Part shown: one piece after another, positions 1-8,226 of the stretch | How the letters are laid out: the number at the start of each line of letters is the position of its first letter | How positions within the stretch are numbered: position 1 is the first letter of the stretch | Origin: Janthinobacterium rivuli | GTDB taxonomy: Bacteria > Pseudomonadota > Gammaproteobacteria > Burkholderiales > Burkholderiaceae_D | Direction of reading: 5' to 3' | Assembly: GCF_009208735.1 (NCBI RefSeq) | Contig: NZ_WFLJ01000005.1 | Coordinates: 62,001-126,000, forward strand | Length of the DNA stretch: 64,000 nucleotides | Notes under the pieces: model-generated | Told to the model about the DNA's origin: nothing | Databases searched by the model: none | The model's input: only the letters and a program-made list of their open reading frames with translations | Position numbers and translations under genes: made by a program

Positions 1-398
1 CTGTCGTGGATGGCCGTCAGCTGCAAGCGGTACAGCGCCCCATCCTTGCCTTCGAACGCGGCCAGCACCACGGGCTGGCACGCGGCCCGCTCGACCAGAG
101 AGCGTGCCCCGGCCTGCCACAGGAAGCGGTAATGGCCTTCCAGCAAGACCAGTCTATCCGCGCAACCGAGCTGGCGCGACGCGTATGGCCGGTAAATCTT
201 GAAGCGCAGGCAGGGATGCAGCTGCGCCAGCGAACTCAGACCGGGCATGCTGCCGAGAAAAGCTTGCCAGCGCGTGCGCTGGCGGGGGAAGAAGAGAGCG
301 CCCAGCGCCGCTTTCAGGCGGTGGCCGCTGGCGGAGGTTGGTGGCACGGCGGGTGGCACGGCGGCGCCGTGGCGCAGGGGTAAAGCGATGTCATTCAT
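1..398 (-). CDS. VirK/YbjX (DUF535) family protein, 3' part cut by window edge
   Basis: This leftward gene starts at the ATG at 398 and runs off the left edge, so about 132 N-terminal residues are visible. The pattern of a conserved FPRQRT-W segment, then LHPCLRFKIYRPY, then a LEGHYRFLW block matches the DUF535 family, whose members include Salmonella/Shigella VirK and E. coli YbjX. The molecular function of the family is not settled; members are linked to envelope integrity and resistance to antimicrobial peptides. No strong Shine-Dalgarno precedes the chosen ATG, so the start is moderately certain. The family call rests on remembered motif spacing, not a profile search. Confidence 0.6.
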   Translation of the reverse strand, partial: MNDIALPLRHGAAVPPAVPPTSASGHRLKAALGALFFPRQRTRWQAFLGSMPGLSSLAQLHPCLRFKIYRPYASRQLGCADRLVLLEGHYRFLWQAGARSLVERAACQPVVLAAFEGKDGALYRLQLTAIHD

Positions 399-645
399 GA
401 TTCAGCCGGAAAAGGGCAGGCGCTGCACAATGAGAGCCTTGCCAATCTGAATGCTACGTGGGCCAGGTGAATTTCATATTAAGAAGTGGACGATTGCTCG
501 GCCGCAGTCCGGCCCCGTAGCCAGCCGCGGTATCTGGCACCACTGGAAACGGATGCGCGCCGGGGCGGGGAGGTGCTAGGATGGAGCCCTCGGGTGTTAC
601 GCAAACGCGCACGGGGACAGGCAGGCCAGGAAAGGAGATCACGCC

Positions 646-1080
646 ATGAAAAAAACAGAGCCAGGCACGCAGCCCGACGAGGGCGCGGCGAGCGCGCAGT
701 CCGCTAGCAGTCTGATCGACGCGAAGATCGCGTCCCTGCACGACTGGCGCGGCAAGACCCTGGCCGCCGTGCGCGCGCTGATCCGCCAGGCGGACCCGGA
801 AGTGGTCGAGGAAGTCAAATGGCGCGGCGTGCCCGTCTGGTCGCATGCGGGCATGATTTGCACGGGCGAAACCTACAAGCTGGCCGTGAAACTCACCTTC
901 GCCAAGGGCGCCGCCTTGCCCGATCCGGCTGGCCTGTTCAATGCCAGCCTGGACGGCAGCACGCGCCGGGCCATCGACCTGCACGAAGGCGAGCATCTCG
1001 ACACCGAGGCGTTCAAGGCGCTGATACGCGCCGCCGTGGCGCTGAACACGGCGCCGAAACCAAAACGGACTTCTGTTTGA
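646..1080 (+). CDS. DUF1801 domain-containing protein
   Basis: 144 residues. After a short charged N-terminus, the segment from about residue 20 (SLIDAKIASLHDWRGKTL) to the EEVKWRGVPVW motif near residue 65 is typical of DUF1801/YdhG-like proteins: small alpha/beta proteins with an SCP2-unrelated fold and unknown biochemical role. An AAAGGAG ribosome-binding site lies about 8 bases before the ATG. The stop overlaps the proposed TTG start of the next gene, so the two are probably translated together. Confidence 0.8.
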   Translation: MKKTEPGTQPDEGAASAQSASSLIDAKIASLHDWRGKTLAAVRALIRQADPEVVEEVKWRGVPVWSHAGMICTGETYKLAVKLTFAKGAALPDPAGLFNASLDGSTRRAIDLHEGEHLDTEAFKALIRAAVALNTAPKPKRTSV

Positions 1081-1628
1081 GACACTATTTATATATCTGG
1101 CACGACCCGATCCAGCGCATGCTGGTCGCTTCCGGCATCGAATTCAAGGATGTCATCCCCGCGCTTCGGCACGCGGACGGCATCGTGCTGCGCAGGGGCA
1201 GTGCGGGAACGATCAAGAAGCCCGCCGCCTTCCAGACCCTGGGGCGGCAGCAACTGCCAGCCCTGGCGCATGAAGACATGTCCGCCTGGGGCAGCCATGC
1301 CTGGGCCGATTGGCGCGGCGCAGCGCCGGCCTCGCTGGACGCGGACGTGGCCGCGACGCTCGACCACCGGGGTCCGCTCGCGCCGCTGCCCGCCTTGCGC
1401 AGCCGCTTCCTCGCCTTTGCCCATGACGATGGCTGGTATCTGAAGCTGTTGTATGCGGCATGGGACGACGTGACGGCCTTGCTCGCCGACGTCATCCCGC
1501 CAGCGCTGGGCACGCTTGATCTGGATGCCCTGCAACGGGGAGGCGACGGCTACTGGCTGCAAGACGGCACACTGCAGGTGGAACTGAAAACCCACGATAT
1601 CGACAGCGTGTTGAACCGTCGCCTGTAG
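1077..1628 (+). CDS. conserved hypothetical protein coupled to the DUF1801 gene
   Basis: About 183 residues if translation begins at the TTG at 1077, which overlaps the DUF1801 stop (TTGA). The ATG at 1119 would remove the beta-strand-like segment HYLYIWHD that looks integral to the fold, so I prefer the TTG. The protein is rich in Trp and acidic residues and has no signal peptide or membrane segment. I do not recognise the family. Base composition is the same as the neighbours. Reading in this frame is supported by protein-like composition and by the tight overlap with the upstream gene. Confidence 0.55.
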   Translation: MRHYLYIWHDPIQRMLVASGIEFKDVIPALRHADGIVLRRGSAGTIKKPAAFQTLGRQQLPALAHEDMSAWGSHAWADWRGAAPASLDADVAATLDHRGPLAPLPALRSRFLAFAHDDGWYLKLLYAAWDDVTALLADVIPPALGTLDLDALQRGGDGYWLQDGTLQVELKTHDIDSVLNRRL

Positions 1629-1845
1629 CGAAGGAACAGTGCGCCAGCCGTGCCACTGATTCGTCCCTGCTCCAGCGCGGACACGGTCTCCTGCAGCGCC
1701 ATCCTGGCCCTGTTATGCGCGCGCGGGCTGGGTCGAAGTCGCTGGTGACGGCGGTGTAGACGCCATGGGTGCGTGGATACGTGTGGGCTACCGTGCCGGG
1801 CAGGGATAGTTTTCAGCATGGAGTTCCCAGCCCATGTCGGCGGGT

Positions 1846-2901
1846 TCAAACATCGCGCTTCGCCTTGCCATCCATGAGCAGGGCCAGCCTGGCCGCCATG
1901 CCGGCATTGTCGCGCAGCAAGCCATCGCGCTCCTGCGCCAGGCTTTCCACCTTCTGCTGTGATGTCTGGGACTGTTCCGCCAGCATGTCGAGCTGGCGGT
2001 CTTGCGCGGCCAGCGCCACCTTGGCGTCGTTCAGCGCCAGCAGGGCCGTATCGAGCTTGGCCAGCAGGGCGTCGGCGGAGGCGGCCGCCTGCAGGTATTG
2101 ATATTCGAATTGGTCGCGCTCGGGCCGCACGGTGGCCAGCGCCGCGCGGTCGGCCGCCGCTTCGCCGGACAAGCGCGTGTGCTCCGTCTGCAACTGCGCC
2201 AGGCGCATGTCCTGCTGCACCAGCGTCGCTTGCTGGCCTTGCACACGCTGCTGCAGCTGCGCATTTTCCTGTTCCAGCCGGCTGATACGTTGCTGCGCCT
2301 GCGCGCGCTCCTCGCTGCGCTGGGCGGCGGCCGCTTCCTGGTAATGGTCGAACTGCGAGCGCACCTGCGCCAGCTGGCGGTTCAGGGCCGCGATTTCCTC
2401 GCCGCGGTCGGCCAGGCGCTGCGTCAGGCCCGCGTTATCGCTGTGCAAGGTGGCCAGGGTGACGGCGCGAAAATGGTGTTCTTCCTTCAGTTGCGCCAGC
2501 GCATGCTGGGTGGCGCGCAATTCCTGGGTGAGAGCGGCGCGCGCCTCCGTCAGTTTCAGGCGTTCCGTTTCCGTCTTCTTCAACTTCTCCAGCGCGGCGT
2601 CCAGTTCGACGCGGTTTTCCCGCATGCCCGTTTCCAGCTGCTGCGCCACGTCGCGCTGCTGCTTGTCGTACACGCCACGCATCGCCTCCATCAGTTCGGC
2701 CGGCAAGCCTGCTTCCGTTTTGACGGCGCCCACGCCCTGGAACTCTTCCTTCCAACGTTTCAGCAGGGGAGCGATGGTGCTCTTGCTGCCCGTGCTGCCC
2801 AGCGCTTCGCGCACGCTGTCGACCGTGGGATTGCGCCCATCGGCAGCGACGATTTGGGCTGCTTTCATAACATCAGAGTACAAAATGCCGGTGCGGGCCA
2901 T
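1846..2901 (-). CDS. KfrA-type DNA-binding protein with long coiled coil
   Basis: 351 residues. Residues 1-110 match the KfrA N-terminal DNA-binding domain: a helix-turn-helix region with VMKAAQIVAADGRNPTVDSV followed by STIAPLLKRWKEEF. Residues from about 120 to 345 are an almost uninterrupted Glu/Gln/Ala/Arg coiled coil. KfrA is known from IncP/IncW plasmids as a dimeric or multimeric DNA-binding protein that represses its own promoter. This copy appears chromosomal, since nothing else plasmid-like is seen. It is divergent from a tyrosine recombinase at 3090, and the intervening DNA holds two overlapping inverted repeats that are good candidates for its operator. Function beyond DNA binding is inference. 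Confidence 0.8.
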   Translation of the reverse strand: MARTGILYSDVMKAAQIVAADGRNPTVDSVREALGSTGSKSTIAPLLKRWKEEFQGVGAVKTEAGLPAELMEAMRGVYDKQQRDVAQQLETGMRENRVELDAALEKLKKTETERLKLTEARAALTQELRATQHALAQLKEEHHFRAVTLATLHSDNAGLTQRLADRGEEIAALNRQLAQVRSQFDHYQEAAAAQRSEERAQAQQRISRLEQENAQLQQRVQGQQATLVQQDMRLAQLQTEHTRLSGEAAADRAALATVRPERDQFEYQYLQAAASADALLAKLDTALLALNDAKVALAAQDRQLDMLAEQSQTSQQKVESLAQERDGLLRDNAGMAARLALLMDGKAKRDV

Positions 2902-2928
2902 AAAATCACCTATGAGCGAAATTTAGTA

Positions 2929-2965
2929 ACGTATTACATGATACGTAATATCGCATAATATTACG
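2929..2965. promoter_or_regulatory. overlapping inverted repeats between kfrA-like gene and recombinase (candidate operator)
   Basis: Two perfect inverted repeats with the same 6-base spacing overlap here: ACGTAT-N6-ATACGT at 2929-2946 and CGTAATAT-N6-ATATTACG at 2944-2965. They sit in a short, very AT-rich block 28 bases upstream of the KfrA-like start and about 125 bases upstream of the recombinase start. KfrA proteins bind repeats of this kind in their own promoter, so autoregulation, and perhaps control of the recombinase, is a reasonable inference. Confidence 0.55.
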
Positions 2966-3089
2966 ATATAAATTTTAAGAATATTTGAAAAATATAAGCT
3001 GCGATAAGGTTGCTTATCGTGTGTTAAGGGGGTGGTTTGCATGCTATTCTGCGTATTTCCCAGTACACCAGCCCGATTTCAGCGATTCC

Positions 3090-4109
3090 ATGCCCGATTT
3101 GCCCCTTTCCAAACGCCGTGTCGCCGCGCCCAAAAGCGCCGCCTTGGCTCCTGTGCCGTTACACGGCGCCCTGATCGATGCGGAGCTGGCCGCGCGCCAC
3201 CAGGCGTTTCTCGCCGCCGCCACGTCGGACAACACGCGCCGCACCTACCGTTCCGCCATCCGCCACTACCAGGCCTGGGGAGCGGCGCTGCCCGCCGACG
3301 AGTCCACCGTCATCCGCTACCTGATGGCGTATGCGGACAGCCTGAACGCGCGCACCCTGGCCCTGCGCCTGACGGCCCTGTCGCAATGGCATGTGTATCA
3401 GGGCTTTGCCGACCCGGCATCCACGCCCACCGTGCGCAAGACCCTGGCCGGCATCGCCCGCCTGCACGGCAAGCCGAAGAAGAAGGCCAAGGCCTTGCCG
3501 CTGGAAGACCTGGAGCTGATCGTCGCCAGGCTGGCCGCGCTGGGCAGCGTCAAGGCCTTGCGCGACAGCGCCTTGCTGCAACTGGGATTTTTTGGCGGTT
3601 TCCGGCGCAGCGAACTGGCGGGATTGGCGGTGGAAGACGTGAGCTGGGAGCCGCAGGGCATGGTGATCACCTTGCCCCGCTCGAAAACGGATCAGCTGGG
3701 GGAGGGCATCGTCAAGGCGATCCCATTTGGCGATGGCGTCTGCTGCCCGGCCACGGCCTTGCGCGCCTGGCTGGCCGCGGCGCACATCCGCACGGGGCCG
3801 CTGTTGCGCCCCGTCAATCAGTGGGGCCATGTGAGCGCGAAAGCGCTGCACGCGAGCAGCATCAACACGATCCTGGCCAGCTGCGCCAGGCTGGCGGCGC
3901 TCGATTACGTGCCGGAACTATCGAGCCACAGCCTGCGCCGGGGGATGGCCACCAGCGCGCACCGGGCAGGCGCCGATTTCCAGGCCATCAAACGCCAGGG
4001 CGGCTGGCGCCACGACGGCACCGTGTATGGCTATATAGAGGAGGCAGGGCGCTTCGAAGAGAATGCGGCCGGGAGTTTATTGAAGGCGAAGAAGAAGCCG
4101 ACGGGCTGA
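3090..4109 (+). CDS. tyrosine recombinase / phage-type integrase
   Basis: 339 residues from the ATG at 3090; an in-frame TTG at 2985 would add a poorly conserved extension. The N-terminal SAM-like core-binding domain (about residues 30-115) contains TRRTYRSAIRHYQAWG. The catalytic domain follows with Arg in GGFRRSELAGL, the H-x-L-R-R motif in SSHSLRRGMAT, and a C-terminal HDGTVYGYIEEA block carrying the nucleophilic Tyr. All the expected catalytic residues (R, H-x-x-R, Y) are present, so it should be active. No excisionase, att duplication or phage genes are adjacent; the only partner is the divergent KfrA-like gene. It is not XerC or XerD by sequence. Confidence 0.85.
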   Translation: MPDLPLSKRRVAAPKSAALAPVPLHGALIDAELAARHQAFLAAATSDNTRRTYRSAIRHYQAWGAALPADESTVIRYLMAYADSLNARTLALRLTALSQWHVYQGFADPASTPTVRKTLAGIARLHGKPKKKAKALPLEDLELIVARLAALGSVKALRDSALLQLGFFGGFRRSELAGLAVEDVSWEPQGMVITLPRSKTDQLGEGIVKAIPFGDGVCCPATALRAWLAAAHIRTGPLLRPVNQWGHVSAKALHASSINTILASCARLAALDYVPELSSHSLRRGMATSAHRAGADFQAIKRQGGWRHDGTVYGYIEEAGRFEENAAGSLLKAKKKPTG

Positions 4110-4168
4110 GGGCGTCCGGCAAGACCTTGCAGCGCGCCTTCAGCAGGTGACGGAGCTCCTGATGATAA

Positions 4169-4468
4169 TCATGGGTGCTGCTGCTGGTAGAGAAGCCAGG
4201 TGAATACTGCCATGATCAGCAGAGAGAATAGGGCGCTGATGAACAGTATTCGTTGTGCGCGGGGCTGTCCAATCACGATCCCCAAGAGTCCAGCCCATGT
4301 TATTGGCAAGATCGCATAGATGACGACTGACACGATTTTTAGCGAGTTGGAGCATGATTCGCGACACACGTTGGTCTTTGCAACGACCTCAACCGCATGA
4401 GGCACCATATCGAATGCGATGCCAACCAGGAAGCCGAGGACAATAAAGGCGATCTTTTTAGCCAGCAT
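4169..4468 (-). CDS. small inner-membrane protein, unknown function
   Basis: 99 residues with three hydrophobic stretches: residues 5-22, 45-67 and 72-93. Between the first two lies a loop with two Cys (VCRESC). It has no recognisable family. Base composition is less GC-rich than the flanking genes. It heads away from the recombinase and is the last of three small leftward genes (4845, 4533, 4169), separated from the next upstream one by 64 bases. Confidence 0.55.
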   Translation of the reverse strand: MLAKKIAFIVLGFLVGIAFDMVPHAVEVVAKTNVCRESCSNSLKIVSVVIYAILPITWAGLLGIVIGQPRAQRILFISALFSLLIMAVFTWLLYQQQHP

Positions 4469-4532
4469 TTGACCTCAAATAAAGGGATTCATTTCGAATT
4501 CCGAAGGCGAGACCTGGGCGACAGAAGCCATT

Positions 4533-4823
4533 TCAAACTCCATACTTGTTGTGAACAGCGGCTTTAAGCTCAGCCTGCGCCAAGCCTCCTCGCCGCCAAA
4601 ATTCAAAAAAATACTCCAATGTTTCGGCAGGAGCGCCAATATCCATGGGATGCAAGACGCAGATGGCAGTTCTTATTTTTAAAACATCTGGCTCGTCCGA
4701 TTGATCGCGTCCTTCGATTGCCCGCCAGAGGCGTACACGCTCAGCAATGACTTCCTCGGCCGTCGCCGCGCCGGTGATGTACCGATTCGCCACAACTGCG
4801 ACTGATTTAGCAGCCTCAGTCAA
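4533..4823 (-). CDS. hypothetical protein
   Basis: 96 residues, soluble, predicted mostly helical, with Trp/aromatic-rich segments (LWRAIEG, LEYFFEFWRRGG). No family recognised. It lies 21 bases downstream of the gene at 4845, suggesting a two-gene transcript. Such small linked genes next to a recombinase can be immunity or toxin-type cargo, but nothing in the sequence shows that. Confidence 0.5.
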   Translation of the reverse strand: MTEAAKSVAVVANRYITGAATAEEVIAERVRLWRAIEGRDQSDEPDVLKIRTAICVLHPMDIGAPAETLEYFFEFWRRGGLAQAELKAAVHNKYGV

Positions 4824-4844
4824 AATGAGCTTGACGCCTTGAGG

Positions 4845-5102
4845 TCAGGTTTCCAAAGGCTTGCCATCGACAAGTAGGCGTAATCGTTCACCTGAAAAGC
4901 CAGCCCGGTGGCTTCCGTAAATAGCCTTGCCGATAGAATCGTAGTATATCGAATCGCTGGCCTCGATAGAAACGGTCACGCCCGATTTTTCGGGACACAT
5001 TTTTTCAAGAGCTTCCGCAACATCACTTGTTGAACGTAGTTTTACGCCATTCAAGTCCACGCCCTCATTATCAGAAATTTGCAGAACAATTATTTCACCC
5101 AC
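4845..5102 (-). CDS. small protein resembling the ExbD/TolR periplasmic domain without its membrane anchor
   Basis: 85 residues. The order of elements (a strand ending in LNGVKLRSTSDVAEAL, then VTVSIEASDSIYYDSIGKAI, then RAGFSGERLRLLVDG) parallels the C-terminal domain of ExbD/TolR. In those proteins an N-G-x-x-hydrophobic turn is followed by a V-x-I-x-A-D strand, a Y-x-x-h-x-x-hh helix and an AG-F/Y-x-x-hh strand. The N-terminal transmembrane helix with its essential Asp is absent and no signal peptide is visible, so it cannot be a stator subunit on its own. The resemblance is by eye only. Confidence 0.45.
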   Translation of the reverse strand: MGEIIVLQISDNEGVDLNGVKLRSTSDVAEALEKMCPEKSGVTVSIEASDSIYYDSIGKAIYGSHRAGFSGERLRLLVDGKPLET

Positions 5103-5363
5103 AATGGTTGCTCCAAAAATTCAACGAAGTGATGCTTCAGTTCTTACCTTGGCGGGCTGCCGCTTCTGGCAGATAGCGGCCTGCCAGAATGCTGCAGTGT
5201 ATGGCATTGTTGCTCTTTTGAAAAGCAAAAGACCGGAGCATGGCGGGATAGCTGGCAGCATGCCGCCGAACCAGCTATACAAGCAGCCATCCTCGGCATT
5301 GCGCCGCCGGTCGAATTCAGGTATCGAGCATCTGCCAGGCATCCGCGATGCTGCCGGGCCGTA

Positions 5364-5816
5364 TCATGCGGCCGCTTGTTCCCGGGGGCGGATGATCATG
5401 CAGGTGGCGGTCGCGTGCGCGTAGACTTTGCCGGCTTCGTCGCGGATCGTGCCTTCGGAAATGACCAGGTTGCGTCCCGCATTGATGACTTTGCCTTCCG
5501 CGTAGACCGTCACGTTGAAGGGCAGGGGGCGGCACATCTTGATGTTCAGGTCCGTCGTGCCGTAGCTTTCGCCAGCAGGCAAGACCGTGTGCGTGGCGCA
5601 GCCCGTGACCGTGTCGAGCACGGTGGCGGCGAAACCGCCGTGCACGCCGCCCATGGGATTGGCGTGGTTTTCATTCGCCGTCGCCGTGAAGACGACCCTG
5701 CCATGCTCGATCGTGTGCGCATCCATGGGCATGGTTTTGGAAATGCCGGGGCGGGGAAACAGGCCTTGCGCGAAAGCTTGCATCAGTTGCAAGCCGGTCA
5801 TGTCGTTGGGGTGCAT
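5364..5816 (-). CDS. PaaI-family hotdog thioesterase
   Basis: 150 residues. The motif NPMGGVHGGFAATVLDTVTGCA (about residues 52-73) is the catalytic helix region of PaaI/YdiI-type acyl-CoA thioesterases, with the catalytic acidic residue in the VLDT segment. A second block, TTDLNIKMCRPLPF, is the usual beta-strand pair. It should hydrolyse an acyl- or aroyl-CoA; the substrate cannot be told. It starts 28 bases downstream of a MarR-family gene in the same direction, so the two are probably co-transcribed. Confidence 0.85.
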   Translation of the reverse strand: MHPNDMTGLQLMQAFAQGLFPRPGISKTMPMDAHTIEHGRVVFTATANENHANPMGGVHGGFAATVLDTVTGCATHTVLPAGESYGTTDLNIKMCRPLPFNVTVYAEGKVINAGRNLVISEGTIRDEAGKVYAHATATCMIIRPREQAAA

Positions 5817-5843
5817 GCTAACTCCTGTGGGGGGATGGATGGG

Positions 5844-6335
5844 TTAAATGTCTTGCTGGAAACGCAGGCGCGAAGCGTGCAGCAGGAAGCGGGCGACGAC
5901 GGCCAGCTCTTCTTCGCTGAAACCTTGCTTCAGTTGTTCATTCAGGCTGTCGAGCAGGGGCAGGGCGGCGGCCAGCACCTCGCCACCCTTGGGCGACATG
6001 TGCAGGGTGCCGGCGCGCGCGTCGAGCGCCGACTGGCCGCGCACGATCAGGCCGTTTTCTTCCATGCGCGCCACCAGGCCCGTGACGGCCGAGTTTTTCA
6101 GTTGCAGCGCCCGCCCCAGATCCTTCAATTGGCAGCCTTCCTCTCCCTTCAGGGCGAACAGGGCGACCACTTGGGTGCCGGAAAATCCCAGTTCGCTGGT
6201 GAAGACGGCATCGGCCGAGCGGAACAGGTTCTGGCGCGCCAGGTTGAGCAGATTGAACAGGCGCGGCGAACGCTCGCCCAGCGGACAGGCCGCGGCATCG
6301 GAAAGGTCTGGGGTGGGGGCGGTATTGGTACGCAT
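5844..6335 (-). CDS. MarR-family transcriptional regulator
   Basis: 163 residues. The winged helix spans about residues 50-125: GFSGTQVVALFALKGEEGCQLKDLGRALQLKNSAVTGLVARMEENGLIVR, then a basic wing and the dimerisation helices. The ATG lies inside an inverted repeat (6329-6361), as expected for a self-repressing MarR protein. With the thioesterase gene just downstream it may respond to an aromatic or acyl ligand; the ligand is unknown. Confidence 0.85.
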   Translation of the reverse strand: MRTNTAPTPDLSDAAACPLGERSPRLFNLLNLARQNLFRSADAVFTSELGFSGTQVVALFALKGEEGCQLKDLGRALQLKNSAVTGLVARMEENGLIVRGQSALDARAGTLHMSPKGGEVLAAALPLLDSLNEQLKQGFSEEELAVVARFLLHASRLRFQQDI

Positions 6336-6361
6336 GCGAAGTATACTACTACGTATGCGTA
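6329..6361. promoter_or_regulatory. inverted repeat over marR start (candidate MarR operator)
   Basis: TACGCAT (6329-6335) and ATGCGTA (6355-6361) form an inverted repeat, with a second palindrome AGTATACT (6340-6347) in between. The repeat overlaps the start codon of the leftward MarR gene, where bound repressor would block transcription or translation. Confidence 0.5.
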
Positions 6362-6388
6362 ATAAATCAAGCGTAAATTGTCAGTCGC

Positions 6389-7570
6389 TCAGTCGCGCGG
6401 TGGGCATCCGATATAGCGCGCGCGCGGGCGTATCAGCGCCGCGCTGTCTGCCTGCTCGACGGCATGCGCGATCCAGCCGGCCGAGCGGGCCAGCGCAAAC
6501 ACGCTCATGCCCGCGCCCTCGGGCCAATCAAACGCCAGTTCCATGGCGGCCAGCGCCAGGTCGGCATTCGGCTTTACTTCGAGCAACTCGCCCGCCGTGG
6601 CGCACGCGGCCAGGATGGCGGACAGTTGCGGGGACCCGTGCGTCATCGCTGCCAAACGCTCGAGCAGATACGCGGCGCGCGGGTCGCCTAGCGGATACAG
6701 CGGATGGCCGAAACCGGCGAATGCCGGCGCGATGGCCGCGTAGTACTTGCCGATGGCTGCCCTGGCGTCCGGCCCGGCCAGCGCCTGCGTCAGCATGCGC
6801 CGGGCCGCCGCGCTACCGCCGCCGTGCTTGTCTCCGGACAAGGCCGCCAAGCCCACGCCCAGCGCGGCCGGCAGGCTGGCACCCGTCGACGCCACGCAGC
6901 GCACGGCAAAGGTCGACGCATTCAATTCATGGTCGGCCAGCAGCACGAGAGTGGCGCGCAGCAATTCAGTCTGGTTCGCATCGGCGTTCCACGCATTGGC
7001 CAGTTGCCGGTGCAGCGGCAGGGCGGATGGTGCCGTCTGCAGCAGGGCGGCGGCCAGCAGGCGCATCAGTACCGGGCCGGAGTGCAGCGCGTGCGGCATG
7101 TCCGCTGTCGTCAGCATGGCCATGGCCAGCATGGCGCGCGCCAGCGGCGGCGCATCGGGCGCGCTGGCCAGCCCTGGCGACAGGATGGGCGCGTCTTGCC
7201 GGAAATAGTCATTTTCACCATCGTCCCACAACAGGCCGGCGGCAGCTTCCAGCGTGGCGTGCCGGGCCAGCGCCGTCGCATCGCGGCCCCGGTACAGCAG
7301 CCGGCCATCGAGAATGTGGGAAATGCGCGTCTCCAGCACGGGCAAGCCCCAGTGCATGGCGGCCACGGCCGTCTGGCCGCCCCGTTTTGCGTCATTTTTA
7401 CGGGCCGCCAGGCGCAGCACGTCTTCCTGCGGATAGCGCTTGCGGCGCGATGCACCATTGCTGACGGACGCAAGCAAACCCCGGCTCACATAGGAATACA
7501 GGGTGGGCAGGCTGACGCCCAGCAGGCGCGCCGCGTCAAGGGCGGACAGATCGTTGTTCATGGCGGCCAT
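6389..7570 (-). CDS. citrate synthase-family protein with N-terminal MerR-like helix-turn-helix
   Basis: About 393 residues from the ATG at 7570; a GTG at 7585 and an ATG at 7561 are alternatives. Residues 8-60 look like a MerR/excisionase-type HTH (LDAARLLGVSLPTLYSYVSRGLL...RRKRYPQEDVLRL). The rest is a citrate synthase fold with the active-site histidines in DHELNASTF and GFGHPLYPLGD, and a KHGGG segment. Homologues with this fused HTH are known in proteobacteria; they may act as DNA-binding paralogues or as 2-methylcitrate/citrate synthases. Which applies here is not visible. It is divergent from the GNAT gene at 7662. Confidence 0.75.
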   Translation of the reverse strand: MAAMNNDLSALDAARLLGVSLPTLYSYVSRGLLASVSNGASRRKRYPQEDVLRLAARKNDAKRGGQTAVAAMHWGLPVLETRISHILDGRLLYRGRDATALARHATLEAAAGLLWDDGENDYFRQDAPILSPGLASAPDAPPLARAMLAMAMLTTADMPHALHSGPVLMRLLAAALLQTAPSALPLHRQLANAWNADANQTELLRATLVLLADHELNASTFAVRCVASTGASLPAALGVGLAALSGDKHGGGSAAARRMLTQALAGPDARAAIGKYYAAIAPAFAGFGHPLYPLGDPRAAYLLERLAAMTHGSPQLSAILAACATAGELLEVKPNADLALAAMELAFDWPEGAGMSVFALARSAGWIAHAVEQADSAALIRPRARYIGCPPRD

Positions 7571-7661
7571 TGTAGCGTTTGTCACTTTATATTGATTGAT
7601 GGAATCAAGATTGACGGCCCGGGTGGCGCCTCACTAGACTGATGCCTTTCCAGGAGTCTGC

Positions 7662-8207
7662 ATGAGCACATTTACCATTCGCACCCTGCGCCGAGACGAC
7701 GCCGCGCCACTGCTGGCCTTCGAGCAAGCCAACCGGGCCTGGTTCGAGCGCCATATCGACGGGCGCCCGGACGATTTCTACAGCATCGACGGCATCCACG
7801 CGCACGTCGCGCAATTCCTGGATCAGCACGCGCAGGGGTGCATGCACCCCTGCGTCATCGTCGACGAGCACGGGCAATTGATCGGGCGCGCCAACCTCAA
7901 GGATATTGACGGGCAGGCGCAGACGGCCGAAGTCGGCTACCGCATCGGCGAGCGGCAGGCGGGCAAGGGCCTGGCCACGGCCGCGCTACGCCACTTAATT
8001 GATCTGGCGCAAGACGAATGGCGGCTGGCCAACCTGTGCGCCTATGCCATCGACGGCAATGCGGCGTCGATCCGCGTGCTGGAGCGCTGCGGTTTCGTGC
8101 AGGGAACGGCCGTGCCCGATATTGCCTTGGTGGCTGGCAAGGCCGTCGATGGCCACCGGTTTGCGCTGGCTTTGCGGGCGGCTGGGGTAGACTCTGCCCT
8201 ATGTTAA
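7662..8207 (+). CDS. RimJ/RimL-type GNAT N-acetyltransferase
   Basis: 181 residues, with AGGAG 7 bases before the ATG. The acetyl-CoA-binding loop reads RQAGKGLATAALRHL (about residues 95-110), preceded by the VGYRIGE strand. The C-terminal SIRVLERCGF block is standard for the family. The N-terminal ANRAWFERHI pattern is that of RimL-type enzymes that acetylate protein N-termini or small amines. The substrate is unknown. The flavoprotein at 8227 follows by 19 bases. Confidence 0.85.
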   Translation: MSTFTIRTLRRDDAAPLLAFEQANRAWFERHIDGRPDDFYSIDGIHAHVAQFLDQHAQGCMHPCVIVDEHGQLIGRANLKDIDGQAQTAEVGYRIGERQAGKGLATAALRHLIDLAQDEWRLANLCAYAIDGNAASIRVLERCGFVQGTAVPDIALVAGKAVDGHRFALALRAAGVDSALC

Positions 8208-8226
8208 ATATGCAAAGTTGCCAGAT

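Noticed and set aside
1550..1849. 99-residue minus-strand frame between the hypothetical gene and the KfrA-like gene
   Set aside because: It is Arg-rich, overlaps the real gene end and has no ribosome site; 1629-1845 appears non-coding.
2944..2970. A second dif-like site (TCGCATAA in the kfrA intergenic region)
   Set aside because: Only the XerC-like half matches; the right side does not contain TTATGT-AAAT, and the bases belong to a perfect inverted repeat.
3090..4109. Calling the recombinase XerC or XerD because a dif site is in the window
   Set aside because: Its sequence pattern and length differ from the Xer proteins and it lies 35 kb from dif; Xer genes are normally elsewhere.
5104..5424. 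106-residue plus-strand open frame and its 73-residue minus-strand counterpart
   Set aside because: Neither has a ribosome site, protein-like composition or domain pattern; I see no gene or clear signal in 5103-5363.
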